Part shown: positions 23,556 to 30,673 of the stretch, one piece after another | Layout: each line of letters opens with the position of its first letter | Numbering within the stretch: position 1 is the first letter of the stretch | NCBI GenBank assembly: GCA_910588905.1 | Contig: CAJURZ010000022.1 | Coordinates: 1-31,263 of the forward strand | Reading direction: 5' to 3' | DNA from: an uncultured Eggerthellaceae bacterium | Lineage (GTDB): Bacteria > Actinomycetota > Coriobacteriia > Coriobacteriales > Eggerthellaceae | DNA: 31,263 nucleotides | Translations under genes and position numbers: made by a program | Notes under the pieces: generated by a model | The model's input: the letters and a program-made list of their open reading frames with translations, nothing else | Databases searched by the model: none | What the model was told of the DNA's origin: nothing

Positions 23556-24125
23556 TCAATTCCACACCTGCTCGTAGCGCCTCCACGCCTTGACAGGCTT
23601 GCCGCCATCTTCCTTGTAGGGAGAATAGAAAACGAGCAGGTCGTCATACAGCCGCGCGTACCACCAGTTGCGGAACCTGCCGTTCTCGTGACTGAACACC
23701 TCTCTGAACATGATTTCCGGGGTCAGGAGGTCGTGGCCGTCCGGCATGTCTTCGAAGAAGGCGTACTCGGGGCATTCGTCTCTTTCGTTCCTCCAAGTGA
23801 AGTGACGGTCTACCTCGTTGAACAAAAGGTTGTTGTAGCAGATTCCCTCCACATGCTCGGCTTCGAGGTCGGAGGGTGTGAGAGTGTCAACATCGATGCG
23901 CTTCATGTACCTCGTCACGGATGCTCCGTCCTCGAAGAACAGCATCCTGTCGCATATGTCGCATTTCCAGATCTCGGTGGCCAGGTCGCTGTACTGGATG
24001 TCGAAGAAGGCCTTAGATTCCCAGTTTTCCTTCAGCATCGCGTCCGCCATGAAATAGTATTCGACCTCGTCGCCGTCGGAGGTGTTCGAGATACACCCGC
24101 CGCAAGGGCAGCCTATTCTCGCCAT
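23556..24125 (-). CDS. Cys-rich protein of unknown function
   Basis: The 189-residue product has its start chosen at the ATG with AGAGGAG 6 bases upstream. Cys6, Cys8, Cys11 (GCPCGGC) and Cys55, Cys58 (KCDIC) look like a metal site, probably zinc. The rest is acidic and aromatic (DRHFTWRNERDECPEYAFFED, FRNWWYARLYDDLLVFY). There is no signal or membrane segment. It lies 83 bases before the coupled pair on the same strand and may be co-transcribed, but the pair also has AT-rich sequence ahead of it that could be its own promoter. GC content is lower than in the transfer operon, which suggests cargo. Confidence 0.8.
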   Translation of the reverse strand: MARIGCPCGGCISNTSDGDEVEYYFMADAMLKENWESKAFFDIQYSDLATEIWKCDICDRMLFFEDGASVTRYMKRIDVDTLTPSDLEAEHVEGICYNNLLFNEVDRHFTWRNERDECPEYAFFEDMPDGHDLLTPEIMFREVFSHENGRFRNWWYARLYDDLLVFYSPYKEDGGKPVKAWRRYEQVWN

Positions 24126-24266
24126 TCGCAGCTCCTCTTTGTCGGATAAGGAATCATGCTGCCATGTTAGCCTTCTACCACGTGCGGGGGTGTCCCATGA
24201 ATGCGCAAGATCGGGAAGCTTCAGCGGATATAATCGTTTCGATCGAATCTCTAGGGAAAGGCTAGC
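24126..24266 (+). promoter_or_regulatory. Divergent intergenic region with a consensus -10 box
   Basis: On the plus strand TATAAT at 24229-24234 is a perfect -10 hexamer, 33 bases before the ATG at 24267; the -35 position (CAAGAT, 17 bases upstream) is poor, so an activator may help. On the minus strand TAACAT before the gene at 24125 is a weak -10 candidate. Two gene groups diverge from here. Confidence 0.55.
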
Positions 24267-24356
24267 ATGAACAACAACCATGGATGCTGTTGGTGGGTCT
24301 TCGTGATCGCTCTGGGCATCGCCTTCGGGCTTGCCCTGTTCGCATTCTGCGGATAG
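24267..24356 (+). CDS. 29-residue single-span membrane peptide
   Basis: The ATG at 24267 follows AAAGG by 5 bases and a consensus -10 box by 33 bases. The product, MNNNHGCCWWVFVIALGIAF plus a short tail ending FAFCG, is a polar N-terminus, two Cys and two Trp at the interface, and one membrane helix. It stops 3 bases before the next gene, so translation of the two is probably coupled. Small peptides of this shape occur as membrane regulators or type I toxins; nothing here identifies which. No antisense RNA is visible by eye. Confidence 0.6.
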   Translation: MNNNHGCCWWVFVIALGIAFGLALFAFCG

Positions 24357-24359
24357 CGC

Positions 24360-24860
24360 ATGCAGCCTTCTGATATGGGGCAGGAGGATTCTCGCCGCAA
24401 CGGCCTAAGGAAGTTTGTCGTGGCCACCTGCTCTCAGCTCCAGCACAACGCCAAGCTGTCGGGACGATACCTTGCTCTGGACTCTTCCGCTCTCGCTATC
24501 TGCTTTGTCCTTTTCGAGGCGAACGAGTTCCTAATAAAGCCATGGTATTCATCCCCAGATGGCGATCTGGTGGGCTACTTGCTCCAATGCCATGCGAACG
24601 ACTTCCTGGGCGGAACCGCCTTCCTCGCTTATACCAATCTCTTGATAGACCTCGTCAAGCCGGACGTCAGGTTCAAGCGCTTGCCTACGATACTCGTTTT
24701 CATTTTTCTGTGCGGCCTCTTCTGGGAGCTCGTTGCCCCTGCTTTCCTGACTGACAGCGTCGGCGATCCCTTTGATCTCATTGCCTACATGCTAGGAGGA
24801 TGTCTCTATTGGGCCCTCAACATGGCTGCCGGAAGGAACCGAAGCGCTGAGCGGAGATAG
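24360..24860 (+). CDS. Polytopic membrane protein, possibly VanZ-like
   Basis: The product has 166 residues. About four membrane segments (near 42-60, 66-88 weak, 113-131, 136-155) carry polar residues inside. The motif LFWELVAPAFLTDSVGDPFD followed by LIAYMLGG resembles the WE...DxxD...G pattern of VanZ-like membrane proteins, whose biochemical role is poorly defined. There is no ribosome binding site of its own; the start is 3 bases after the stop of the 29-residue peptide, so it relies on coupling. It is transcribed away from the unknown minus-strand set. It ends 84 bases before a convergent gene with a strong hairpin between. Confidence 0.75.
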   Translation: MQPSDMGQEDSRRNGLRKFVVATCSQLQHNAKLSGRYLALDSSALAICFVLFEANEFLIKPWYSSPDGDLVGYLLQCHANDFLGGTAFLAYTNLLIDLVKPDVRFKRLPTILVFIFLCGLFWELVAPAFLTDSVGDPFDLIAYMLGGCLYWALNMAAGRNRSAERR

Positions 24861-24874
24861 CGGGGCTACGAATA

Positions 24875-24905
24875 CGGGCGGGGACGCATGGTGCGTCCCC
24901 GCCCG
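24875..24905. terminator. Bidirectional terminator-like hairpin
   Basis: A 14-pair perfect stem (CGGGCGGGGACGCA with its complement) closes on a 3-base loop TGG. It separates two convergent genes and could end transcription from both sides. No T-tract flanks it on either side. Confidence 0.65.
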
Positions 24906-24943
24906 CAATGGAGGCCATGTACGGCTTGCAGCATAGACCTAGG

Positions 24944-25153
24944 CTAGAAGACGATGATCTCCTCCTTCCAGCTCTCGGGGAACGCTTTCATGACCTTCAT
25001 TATCTCTTCCCTCATAACATCTGCGAGCATATGGCTCATGTGGTAATCGCTCGATGACTCATCGACGTATCCGAGAGACTGCTCCACTCCGGCGAAAACC
25101 CTCAGCGCCGACCCTATCGTATCCTGCAGCTTCAATGCCTCTGCATCTGTCAT
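24944..25153 (-). CDS. Small acidic protein of unknown function
   Basis: The 69-residue product (MTDAEALKLQDTIGSALRVF...) appears all-helical, with regularly placed Met and Leu (MSHMLADVMREEIMKVMKAF). AAAGGGAAAG precedes the ATG, a moderate ribosome binding site. There is no motif I recognise. It stands alone at the edge of the lower-GC cargo region, facing the membrane-protein pair across the hairpin at 24875. Confidence 0.6.
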   Translation of the reverse strand: MTDAEALKLQDTIGSALRVFAGVEQSLGYVDESSSDYHMSHMLADVMREEIMKVMKAFPESWKEEIIVF

Positions 25154-25227
25154 AGTTCTTTCCCTTTCTCTTCGAGGCGTCTGGCCATTGTCCGGCTATG
25201 GCCTGAAATTGCTGCAGCTTATATGCA

Positions 25228-25923
25228 TCATTCCCAATGGCCACCGACGACGCGGGTCTCCCAGTGGCCCTCTGCGGGGTGGCTCACCGTGTTGTAGCCG
25301 GTGACCTCTCGACGCACCTCGCTGTGGTGCCCCGAGCCTTCTCCTGCGATCATATGGGCCTTGCCGTGCGCCGACGTGTTGCCCGTGATGTCCTGTCCGC
25401 AGATGTTGCAGATGGACACCTCCTTCGTGCCGTAGACGGGCACCTGCTCAGACCATGCGGCCTTGTCCTCAACCCAGACCTGCTCGGTGTCCTCAACCCA
25501 CTTCTTCTGCTGTGCGGGCGCTTGGGCGGAACCCGCAGAGTAGGCGCTTCCCGTGTTCTGTGAGGAGCCACCGGGGTCGCCGGTGCCGCCTGATGCCTGT
25601 GCTCGATCTGCGATTCCTGGCTCCGGCGAAGGCCTCGAAGGCGCGTCCCCGCTATCGGGTTCTGCGTCCTCGGCATCTTGAGGACTCGACTCAGACGCCT
25701 CATTGTCCTCGTCTCCCTGCTCCGGGAACTCGATCCCTCGCGCCTCGTCGATGATGCCTGCAGCCGCGTCCCCGACGGCTTTCACGGCGCCGGCCTCACT
25801 TGAGAACGTGGCTGCCGAGCAAGCCGCCAAGCCTGCGACCAGGACGGCAAGCAGGAGCGTTGCGACAATAGCGGCAACCCTGCACGTGCTTACACCTTTG
25901 AGCTTATCGAGGATCTTGTTCAT
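25228..25923 (-). CDS. Lipoprotein with a C2H2-like metal site
   Basis: The product has 231 residues. The start at 25923 is preferred because GGGAG lies 8 bases upstream, while a GTG 9 bases earlier overlaps it. A signal segment ends in the lipobox LAAC with Cys35, so the mature protein is lipid-anchored outside the cell. Residues 60-140 are a Ser/Gly/Pro/Glu linker. The C-terminal domain repeats Trp-rich phrases (WVEDTEQVWVEDKAAW, GHWETRVVGGHWE) around Cys172-x2-Cys175 and His186-x3-His190, spaced like a zinc finger. An extracellular zinc-finger-like module on a conjugative element is unusual. It could aid contact with recipients or exclude other elements; this is speculation. Confidence 0.85.
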   Translation of the reverse strand: MNKILDKLKGVSTCRVAAIVATLLLAVLVAGLAACSAATFSSEAGAVKAVGDAAAGIIDEARGIEFPEQGDEDNEASESSPQDAEDAEPDSGDAPSRPSPEPGIADRAQASGGTGDPGGSSQNTGSAYSAGSAQAPAQQKKWVEDTEQVWVEDKAAWSEQVPVYGTKEVSICNICGQDITGNTSAHGKAHMIAGEGSGHHSEVRREVTGYNTVSHPAEGHWETRVVGGHWE

Positions 25924-25978
25924 ATCAACCACTCCCTACATGAATCGGAATACTGCCTTGATCAAGAAACGCACGAAG

Positions 25979-26545
25979 CTACCAACCAGCCTCATCGAGA
26001 TCACCCCATTCCTCGTCCATCTCGTCTTCTGCGACCTCCTCGGCCCCGAGCGACATCACCTTCGTTGCAACCTGCCTCGGGATCCCTGGAACGCACGGCT
26101 CCATCTCACCAGTCGTCTTCTGCAGATAGAGGTAGAGCTCGCGGATGCGCTCGTGAAGCCCCTTGGACGATGAGCCGATGCACTCGTATGCCTTCTCGTC
26201 GAAGCTCTGGAGGTCCACGAGCTCCCCGAGCACCCGTTTGACGATCGCCTCTCCGTCCACCACGACGAGCTCCACGTGGTTGAGCTCCTCGGACGATGCG
26301 AGCAGGAAGCGCCACCCTTTGGTGCGCCGCGCAACCGGCACTTCTCCTTCGGTGGCCTCCTTCTTGAACGCCTCGTCTGCGAGGTAGCTGTGCGCTGTCA
26401 GCCAAAGGCCGTCGAATGCCATGTCGTCGAACCTCACCTCAAAATTGGTGAGCATGTTCTGCTTGCCGAGGGGCATCGCCTGGGTGAACGTGGACGTGTC
26501 GAACACGTCGAGCCGCTTGTCGTCGTATGTGATCTTGACTATCAT
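25979..26545 (-). CDS. Relaxase-linked accessory protein, unknown function
   Basis: The 188-residue product starts MIVKITYDDKRLDVFDTSTF after GAGGGG. Its first four bases overlap the stop of the relaxase gene (ATGA), which ties its expression to mobilisation. The first 110 residues read as a beta-rich domain (NFEVRFDDMAFDGLWLTAHSY, GWRFLLASSEELNHVELVVV). The remainder is helical with an acidic tail (EEVAEDEMDEEWGDLDEAGW). There is no known motif. Relaxosome accessory or regulatory function is likely by position only. Confidence 0.8.
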   Translation of the reverse strand: MIVKITYDDKRLDVFDTSTFTQAMPLGKQNMLTNFEVRFDDMAFDGLWLTAHSYLADEAFKKEATEGEVPVARRTKGWRFLLASSEELNHVELVVVDGEAIVKRVLGELVDLQSFDEKAYECIGSSSKGLHERIRELYLYLQKTTGEMEPCVPGIPRQVATKVMSLGAEEVAEDEMDEEWGDLDEAGW

Positions 26546-27774
26546 CGCTCGCCCCTCTCTCGGTAGCGCATGCGCTCCGCCTCCTGTGCCCTCTGCCTTT
26601 TGGCCTCTCCCTGACCGCCCCGCCTGCGGGTAGCCATCGGGGACGGTTCGTTGCTTCTCTCGCGCCAGGTCATGAGCCCGTTCTCGGCCACGTACACCCT
26701 CGCCTCGGCCAGCCGCCTGAAGCCCTCGGAGTCCTCGTGGCCGCGCCTCGTGAGCGTCGCGATCCTCCTGCCGAAGTCCTCCATGTAGCGGACGTCGAAC
26801 TTGGCGCACGTCTCAAGCACGGCCGAGAGTCGGCTCAGGTCCTGAAGGTCGTTCAGCTCGAACGCCTCGGCCGCGCGATGCCTGATCTCTCGCCCCGACC
26901 TTGCTTCTGGACGATACGAGGACTGGCGCTCGAAGCGGCTGCGGAGCATCTGCTTGCCGAACGTGTAGCCGAGCCTCTCGCCGGACACCCTCCGCGTGGG
27001 CTGGTCGGCCAGCGCGAATATCCAGTCGTCGCGCCTGGCGCTGGCGGAGTTGTCAGACACCTCTAAGCCGAGGCGGTCGAGGGCCTCCAGAAACTCCTCC
27101 TCGGTTCGGGAGGTGTTCTTCGCGAGCGCCACCCGCGCGCGTATGTCTCCCACCCAGGAGTAGCTGCCCTCGCGCATGAGCTCACGCTCGGCGCGCCCGA
27201 AGTAGACTCCCTGGCGGCTTCGCGGCCTGCCCTCGTCACGGCTCCTCTCCCCGCGACCCGGCATCACGTTGGAGAGCCCCGTGAACCCCCGCTCCCGTGC
27301 CATGTCCTGCAAGTCCCGGTTCAGATCCTCGGGATGGTCGGTGTGGAGCCTGTATCCCGTCTTGAGGTCGACGTTGTTGACCACGACATGGGCGTGCGGG
27401 ATGTTCCCCTCGTTGTCGTTGTGGTAGACGATGGCCACCTCATGCGACCCGAAGTGCTTGGCCGCCCATGTCTGCGATAGCTCGCGGAGCTGGGCCATGC
27501 CTATAGCGTCTTCGGGATCAGGCGAGATCACGAAGTGCTTGAACGTTCTCGCCCGCATGCCCTTCCAGGGGGCGTCGGTGCCGTAGGCCCTGCGAGTTGA
27601 ATCCATCTCGGCGTCCCACTCGACACGGAGGGGCGCGCCGCCCCGGTCCTCCGTGATCCACTCCTCTACGGGCAGGTTCAGGAAGTCCCGGCCGAGCGCG
27701 CGACCGTCCTTCTCCAGGTAGTTGCGGATGCCCCCGGTGCCGCCATGCCCGGATATGACCTTCAGGATCGGCAT
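26542..27774 (-). CDS. MobA/VirD2-like relaxase
   Basis: This 410-residue relaxase nicks oriT and stays bound to the DNA end it leads into the recipient. N-terminal GGTGGIRNYLEKDGR offers Tyr20 as the probable nucleophile. His80 (KHFVIS) and His118/His127/His129 (YHNDNEGNIPHAHVVVNN) supply the metal-binding histidines of the Relaxase/MobA-VirD2 family. The C-terminal half is Arg-rich and probably binds DNA. AGGAG stands 5 bases before the ATG, and the upstream mobC-like stop is two bases away. The relatively short C-terminal region has no primase or helicase domain. MOBP versus MOBQ assignment needs a profile search. Confidence 0.92.
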   Translation of the reverse strand: MPILKVISGHGGTGGIRNYLEKDGRALGRDFLNLPVEEWITEDRGGAPLRVEWDAEMDSTRRAYGTDAPWKGMRARTFKHFVISPDPEDAIGMAQLRELSQTWAAKHFGSHEVAIVYHNDNEGNIPHAHVVVNNVDLKTGYRLHTDHPEDLNRDLQDMARERGFTGLSNVMPGRGERSRDEGRPRSRQGVYFGRAERELMREGSYSWVGDIRARVALAKNTSRTEEEFLEALDRLGLEVSDNSASARRDDWIFALADQPTRRVSGERLGYTFGKQMLRSRFERQSSYRPEARSGREIRHRAAEAFELNDLQDLSRLSAVLETCAKFDVRYMEDFGRRIATLTRRGHEDSEGFRRLAEARVYVAENGLMTWRERSNEPSPMATRRRGGQGEAKRQRAQEAERMRYRERGER

Positions 27775-27776
27775 GG

Positions 27777-28196
27777 TCACTCCTGTACGAGCTGCTTGCT
27801 CTGCAGCTCTGCGATCTCGTAGACGATGCGCTGGGCGTTGTCGTTGACGTCGATGAGCGCGCACTCGATGCTCTCGGCCTTCCCGTCGAGGATGTCGGAG
27901 GTCGCCTTGCCGTGCGCCACGTAGTAGTTGATGGAGTTCATGGCGTGGACGGCCTGGTTGTAGTGGTAGCCCCAGCGGGTGAGCTCCTTGGAGATCCTCG
28001 CGAGCGACTTGCGGTCGAGGACGAGGCACGGCACGTCCTCCGCATGCTCGCCCTCGGTGACCACGGGGATGCGGATCAGGTAACGCAGGTACTTCGATTT
28101 CGAGAGCTCCGCCTCGCGGCAGCGCTCCACGAGCTTCTGGTAGTCGTCCTCGGCGAGGCGGAAGCTCAGGGTGTGGGTCTTGTTGGTATCGGTCAT
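27777..28196 (-). CDS. mobC: MobC-like relaxosome protein
   Basis: The protein has 139 residues. THTLSFRLAEDDYQKLVERC and KSKYLRYLIR form a ribbon-helix-helix-like DNA-binding start, and the helical body (LTRWGYHYNQAVHAMNSINY) matches the pattern of MobC mobilisation proteins. These bind near oriT and help the relaxase open the nick site. The ATG at 28194-28196 was chosen because TTAGGAG lies 7 bases upstream; an upstream in-frame start at 28214 has no such site. The gene ends two bases before the relaxase start and sits beside the hairpin-rich region that is the best oriT candidate. Confidence 0.85.
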   Translation of the reverse strand: MTDTNKTHTLSFRLAEDDYQKLVERCREAELSKSKYLRYLIRIPVVTEGEHAEDVPCLVLDRKSLARISKELTRWGYHYNQAVHAMNSINYYVAHGKATSDILDGKAESIECALIDVNDNAQRIVYEIAELQSKQLVQE

Positions 28197-28239
28197 GATG
28201 TTTCTCCTAACCATCGGAAGTCTCTAGGTCTTCAGGGGC

Positions 28240-28431
28240 GCGGGGGATCCCCCGCCGGGCGATGAGCCTCGAAGCGACGCTTCGCGAGCATCGAGGCAGC
28301 CCGCCTGGTTCATCCCCCGGAGTCGCCGGAGCCGAGCCCCTCAATTGCTCGGCGACAAAGCTGATCGAACGCCTCCGGGGGCAAGTGCCATGGCGATGGA
28401 ATGGAAATGTAATACGCCATGGGCTACTTGC
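28240..28431 (-). other. Candidate oriT: cluster of nested inverted repeats
   Basis: Directly upstream of mobC lie five inverted repeats. GCGGGGGATCCCCCGC (28240-28255) is perfect. GCCTCGA/TCGAGGC (28266-28272, 28291-28297) encloses CGAAGCG-A-CGCTTCG. CCCCCGGAG/CTCCGGGGG (28314-28322, 28373-28381) encloses a bulged GTCGCC/GGCGAC hairpin. GCAAGT-G-CCATGGCG (28381-28395) pairs with the arm at 28415-28431 over 14 base pairs around a 19-base AT-rich loop. Such clusters next to relaxase genes are typical of transfer origins. The nick site is not identified. Confidence 0.6.
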
Positions 28432-28451
28432 TGGATTTCGCGTCTGAGCGC

Positions 28452-28478
28452 CGATAATCCCCGAGGTGGGGACTTATC
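28452..28478 (-). terminator. Hairpin at the end of parB
   Basis: On the minus strand GATAAGTCCCC and GGGGATTATC pair with a one-base bulge around ACCTC. The left arm includes the parB stop codon. It could end the parAB transcript before oriT. There is no U-tract. Confidence 0.5.
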
Positions 28479-29379
28479 CCACCAACTTGGCGATTCGGGC
28501 GCTCAGACGCTTGATCTCGGCGACGGCCTTCCGGTCGGCGCTGCTCGCCTCGCCGAGGTGTGAGGAGGCGTACGACCTGAGATCGTCGAGGATCCTCACG
28601 AGCCTCTTGTCCGCCTCCTCCTCGACGCCGAGCTCCTCCTTGAGGTAGTCGGTGGTCTCCTTCTTGTTGAGCCCGGCAGGGCGTCCCGCGAACAGGCGCG
28701 CCTGCTTCTCCTTCGGGAGGTCCTTCAGCATGTCGACGCTCGACGCCGAGAGCCTCCCTTCGTCGGCCTCCTGCGCCCAGTGGCGCGAGAGGCTCTCGTT
28801 GATGACCTTCGCGAGCTTCTCCTCGCGCCTGATGGTCTTGGGCGACACGGTGCGGCCGGTCTGCTCGTAGACCATCGAGGCCTTGATGTCGGCCGTGCGC
28901 ATGCCCTTGAGGTCCGGGTTCTCCGCGCGCAGGCGCTCTGCCTCAAGCCCTAGCGCCTCCGTCGCCCGGGCGCGCTCGGTGACGGTCAGGGCCCGGACGA
29001 AGTAGTTCGCAGTGTGGAGGAGCGTCACCGCCTGGGAGTCGGTCAGCCCCTCCACGACGCGGCACGGGATCCTCGCGAAGGAGTGGTCCCCGGAGGCGAG
29101 GAGGCGGTACGCTTCGAGCCGGCGGTGCCCCGAGATCATCTGCCAGCGCCCGTCGTCGAGCTTGCGCACGAGGGGGATGTCGGTGAGGCCGTCCTTCTTT
29201 ATCGAGCGGGCGAGGTTGGCGATGGATCTCTCGTCCATGGAATAGGCGATGTTGGCGGGGTGCCCCTCGATGGCGCCGACGTCGATCTCCACGATGGGGA
29301 ACCTCTCCCGGGTGAGGGAGGACTCGTCGAGGAGGCCCGAGATGGAGAAGCCGGATGCGACGTCACTAGGCGAGCTCAT
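28474..29379 (-). CDS. parB: ParB-family partition protein
   Basis: The product has 301 residues. The ParB/Srx N-terminal domain shows NIAYSMDERSIANLARSIKK, then PLVRKLDDGRWQMISGHRRL with the conserved Arg-rich box II. A central helix-turn-helix (ALTVTERARATEALGLEAER onwards) and a helical C-terminus follow. ParB proteins bind parS sites and, in many cases, hydrolyse CTP to spread along DNA. The start at 29379 has AGGAGG 6 bases upstream and overlaps the end of parA by 14 bases, so they are translated together. The sequence is acidic at the N-terminus and complete. Candidate binding sites are the palindromes upstream of parA and after parB. Confidence 0.9.
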   Translation of the reverse strand: MSSPSDVASGFSISGLLDESSLTRERFPIVEIDVGAIEGHPANIAYSMDERSIANLARSIKKDGLTDIPLVRKLDDGRWQMISGHRRLEAYRLLASGDHSFARIPCRVVEGLTDSQAVTLLHTANYFVRALTVTERARATEALGLEAERLRAENPDLKGMRTADIKASMVYEQTGRTVSPKTIRREEKLAKVINESLSRHWAQEADEGRLSASSVDMLKDLPKEKQARLFAGRPAGLNKKETTDYLKEELGVEEEADKRLVRILDDLRSYASSHLGEASSADRKAVAEIKRLSARIAKLVG

Positions 29380-30133
29380 GGAAAACCTCCTCCGCGAGCG
29401 CGGCGTAATCCCTCGCCGGGCGGCTGCCGGGCTCGAAGGACGCGACCGGCTTCCATTGCCAGCTGCCCTCGCAGACCTTGGAGGATGCGTGGATGACAGT
29501 GTCGAACATGACGTCCGGGAAGTACCTGTCGAGAACCTCGGCTCCCGTGCGCTCCGCGTTCGTCATGCGCCCCGGAACGCAGGTGCGAAGGATTCGGAAC
29601 TTGGGGCGCGGGAGGCGGAGCGCCTCCGTGATCGCCCTCGTCGCCTCCACGGTGAGAGCCGTGCCCCGCATGACGGTCGAGTCGAGCTTCACCGGGATAA
29701 TGATGATGCCGTCCTCTGCTGCCGCCAGGTATGCGTTGAATGCGAGGCGCTTCAGCACGGGAGAGCAGTCGATGATCGCGATGTCGAAGTCCTCCGCCGC
29801 GTCGTCGAGGGCGAACTTCAGCCTCTGCTCGCGAAGCAGGAGCTCGTTCTGGTCGACGAGCTCGATCACCGAGGGGATGACCGACAGGCCCGCGTCTCCG
29901 CACGGGTAGGCGATGTCGGCCACGGACGCCCCCTCGTACAGGAGCTCGACCGACGTGCGGCCCTCAGACCTCGCCTTGTCGTAGAGCCCGTAGTAGTCGG
30001 TGGCGGATGCCTGCGGGTCGAGGTCGATGAGCAGGACCCGCTTGCCCCGGGAGGTGTAGATCGCGGCGAGGTTCACCGCCGTGGTGGTCTTTCCCACGCC
30101 TCCCTTGTAGTTGGATATGGCGATAGTGCGCAT
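29366..30133 (-). CDS. parA: ParA-family partition ATPase
   Basis: The product has 255 residues. The deviant Walker A motif KGGVGKTT begins at Lys10. DLDPQASATDYYG follows, then FDIAIIDCSP as Walker B. The protein lacks the long N-terminal DNA-binding extension of type Ia ParA, so it is the short type Ib or chromosomal form; ParB rather than ParA would then be the expected autorepressor. The ribosome binding site AAGGAG is 5 bases before the ATG and belongs to hairpin leader copy D. A 32-bp palindrome lies 89 bases upstream. ParA moves ParB-bound copies apart before division. Confidence 0.95.
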   Translation of the reverse strand: MRTIAISNYKGGVGKTTTAVNLAAIYTSRGKRVLLIDLDPQASATDYYGLYDKARSEGRTSVELLYEGASVADIAYPCGDAGLSVIPSVIELVDQNELLLREQRLKFALDDAAEDFDIAIIDCSPVLKRLAFNAYLAAAEDGIIIIPVKLDSTVMRGTALTVEATRAITEALRLPRPKFRILRTCVPGRMTNAERTGAEVLDRYFPDVMFDTVIHASSKVCEGSWQWKPVASFEPGSRPARDYAALAEEVFHELA

Positions 30134-30138
30134 GAAGG

Positions 30139-30192
30139 CTCCTTCCTGCTTGCGTCTTGACCGGGGGCGCCCCCGGAGGTGGAATGGGGCGC
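30139..30192 (-). promoter_or_regulatory. Repeated hairpin leader, copy D (before parA)
   Basis: On the minus strand GCGCCCC and GGGGCGC enclose a loop starting ATTCCACCTCC. TCAAGACGCA follows and then AAGGAG, 5 bases before the parA ATG. It shares the loop and the TCAAGACGC tail with copies A-C. The stem is again different in sequence, and the base just before the ribosome binding site varies. Confidence 0.6.
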
Positions 30193-30221
30193 CCGCGATT
30201 TGTATTACACTGCCAGTATAG

Positions 30222-30253
30222 CACAGAACAGCACAATATTGTGCTGTTCTGTG
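30222..30253. promoter_or_regulatory. Perfect 32-bp palindrome upstream of parA
   Basis: CACAGAACAGCACAAT and its exact complement ATTGTGCTGTTCTGTG abut without a spacer. It lies 89 bases before the parA ATG and 14 bases after the stop of the gene at 30267, both on the minus strand. It could be an operator, a parS-like centromere, or a terminator of the upstream gene. TATACT (just downstream) and TAATAC are possible parA -10 boxes. Confidence 0.7.
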
Positions 30254-30266
30254 AGATTCAGCCGAT

Positions 30267-30638
30267 CTACCACCACGCGTGGTAGAAGAGCTCGTCCCAT
30301 TCGTCGACCTTCTCAAGAGCCCGCTTGACAATCTCGATCGTCTCGTCGAGGGTCTCGAAGTAGTCGGAGTCGAAGGCCTGGCCGCCGAAGAAGAAGCCGT
30401 CCTCGCGGGGCATGACCCTCGCGGCGCATCCGGGATCGTCGAGGACCTTGCGGCAGTCGCTCATGAGGCAGACCAGGTCGCCTCGGCACACCGGGTAGAG
30501 CTCGCAGTTCTCGATGTATCCGTCGGAGGTGTTGCGCTCGAACCACCCGTGCACGTGGTTGGCTTTCCTCCAGTAGGCGAGAAGCTCGCATCCGTCGGTT
30601 CCGGGGCGGTTCTTGGTGAGGTACATGTCGAGTCCCAT
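30267..30638 (-). CDS. Phage-type protein of unknown function (MGLDMYL start)
   Basis: The 123-residue product begins MGLDMYLTKNRPGTDGCELL. The MGLDMYL opening is widespread in small proteins of phages and plasmids, where the function is unknown as far as I know. The rest is aromatic and acidic (YWRKANHVHGWFERN, REDGFFFGGQAFDSDYFETL), with several Cys. AAAGGA lies 8 bases before the ATG. It follows the YraN-like gene by 99 bases that include a GC hairpin, and precedes the 32-bp palindrome and parA. Confidence 0.8.
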   Translation of the reverse strand: MGLDMYLTKNRPGTDGCELLAYWRKANHVHGWFERNTSDGYIENCELYPVCRGDLVCLMSDCRKVLDDPGCAARVMPREDGFFFGGQAFDSDYFETLDETIEIVKRALEKVDEWDELFYHAWW

Positions 30639-30673
30639 GGTGGTGTCCTTTCTCTTGGCCGGTCGTCCCGCGT

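Noticed and set aside
23554..23561. Another ATTCCAC
   Set aside because: It lies at the end of a coding sequence with no stem and no TCAAGACGC tail nearby. A 7-base word is expected a few times by chance.
3831..24199. Shared GGGGTGTCCCATG near 3831 and 24187
   Set aside because: A 13-base match between two places in 31 kb is expected by chance several times, and no homology extends beyond it.
25059..25244. 61-codon frame across the gap before the 69-residue gene
   Set aside because: It runs out of frame into the better supported gene at 24944 and overlaps the lipoprotein end. It has no ribosome binding site.
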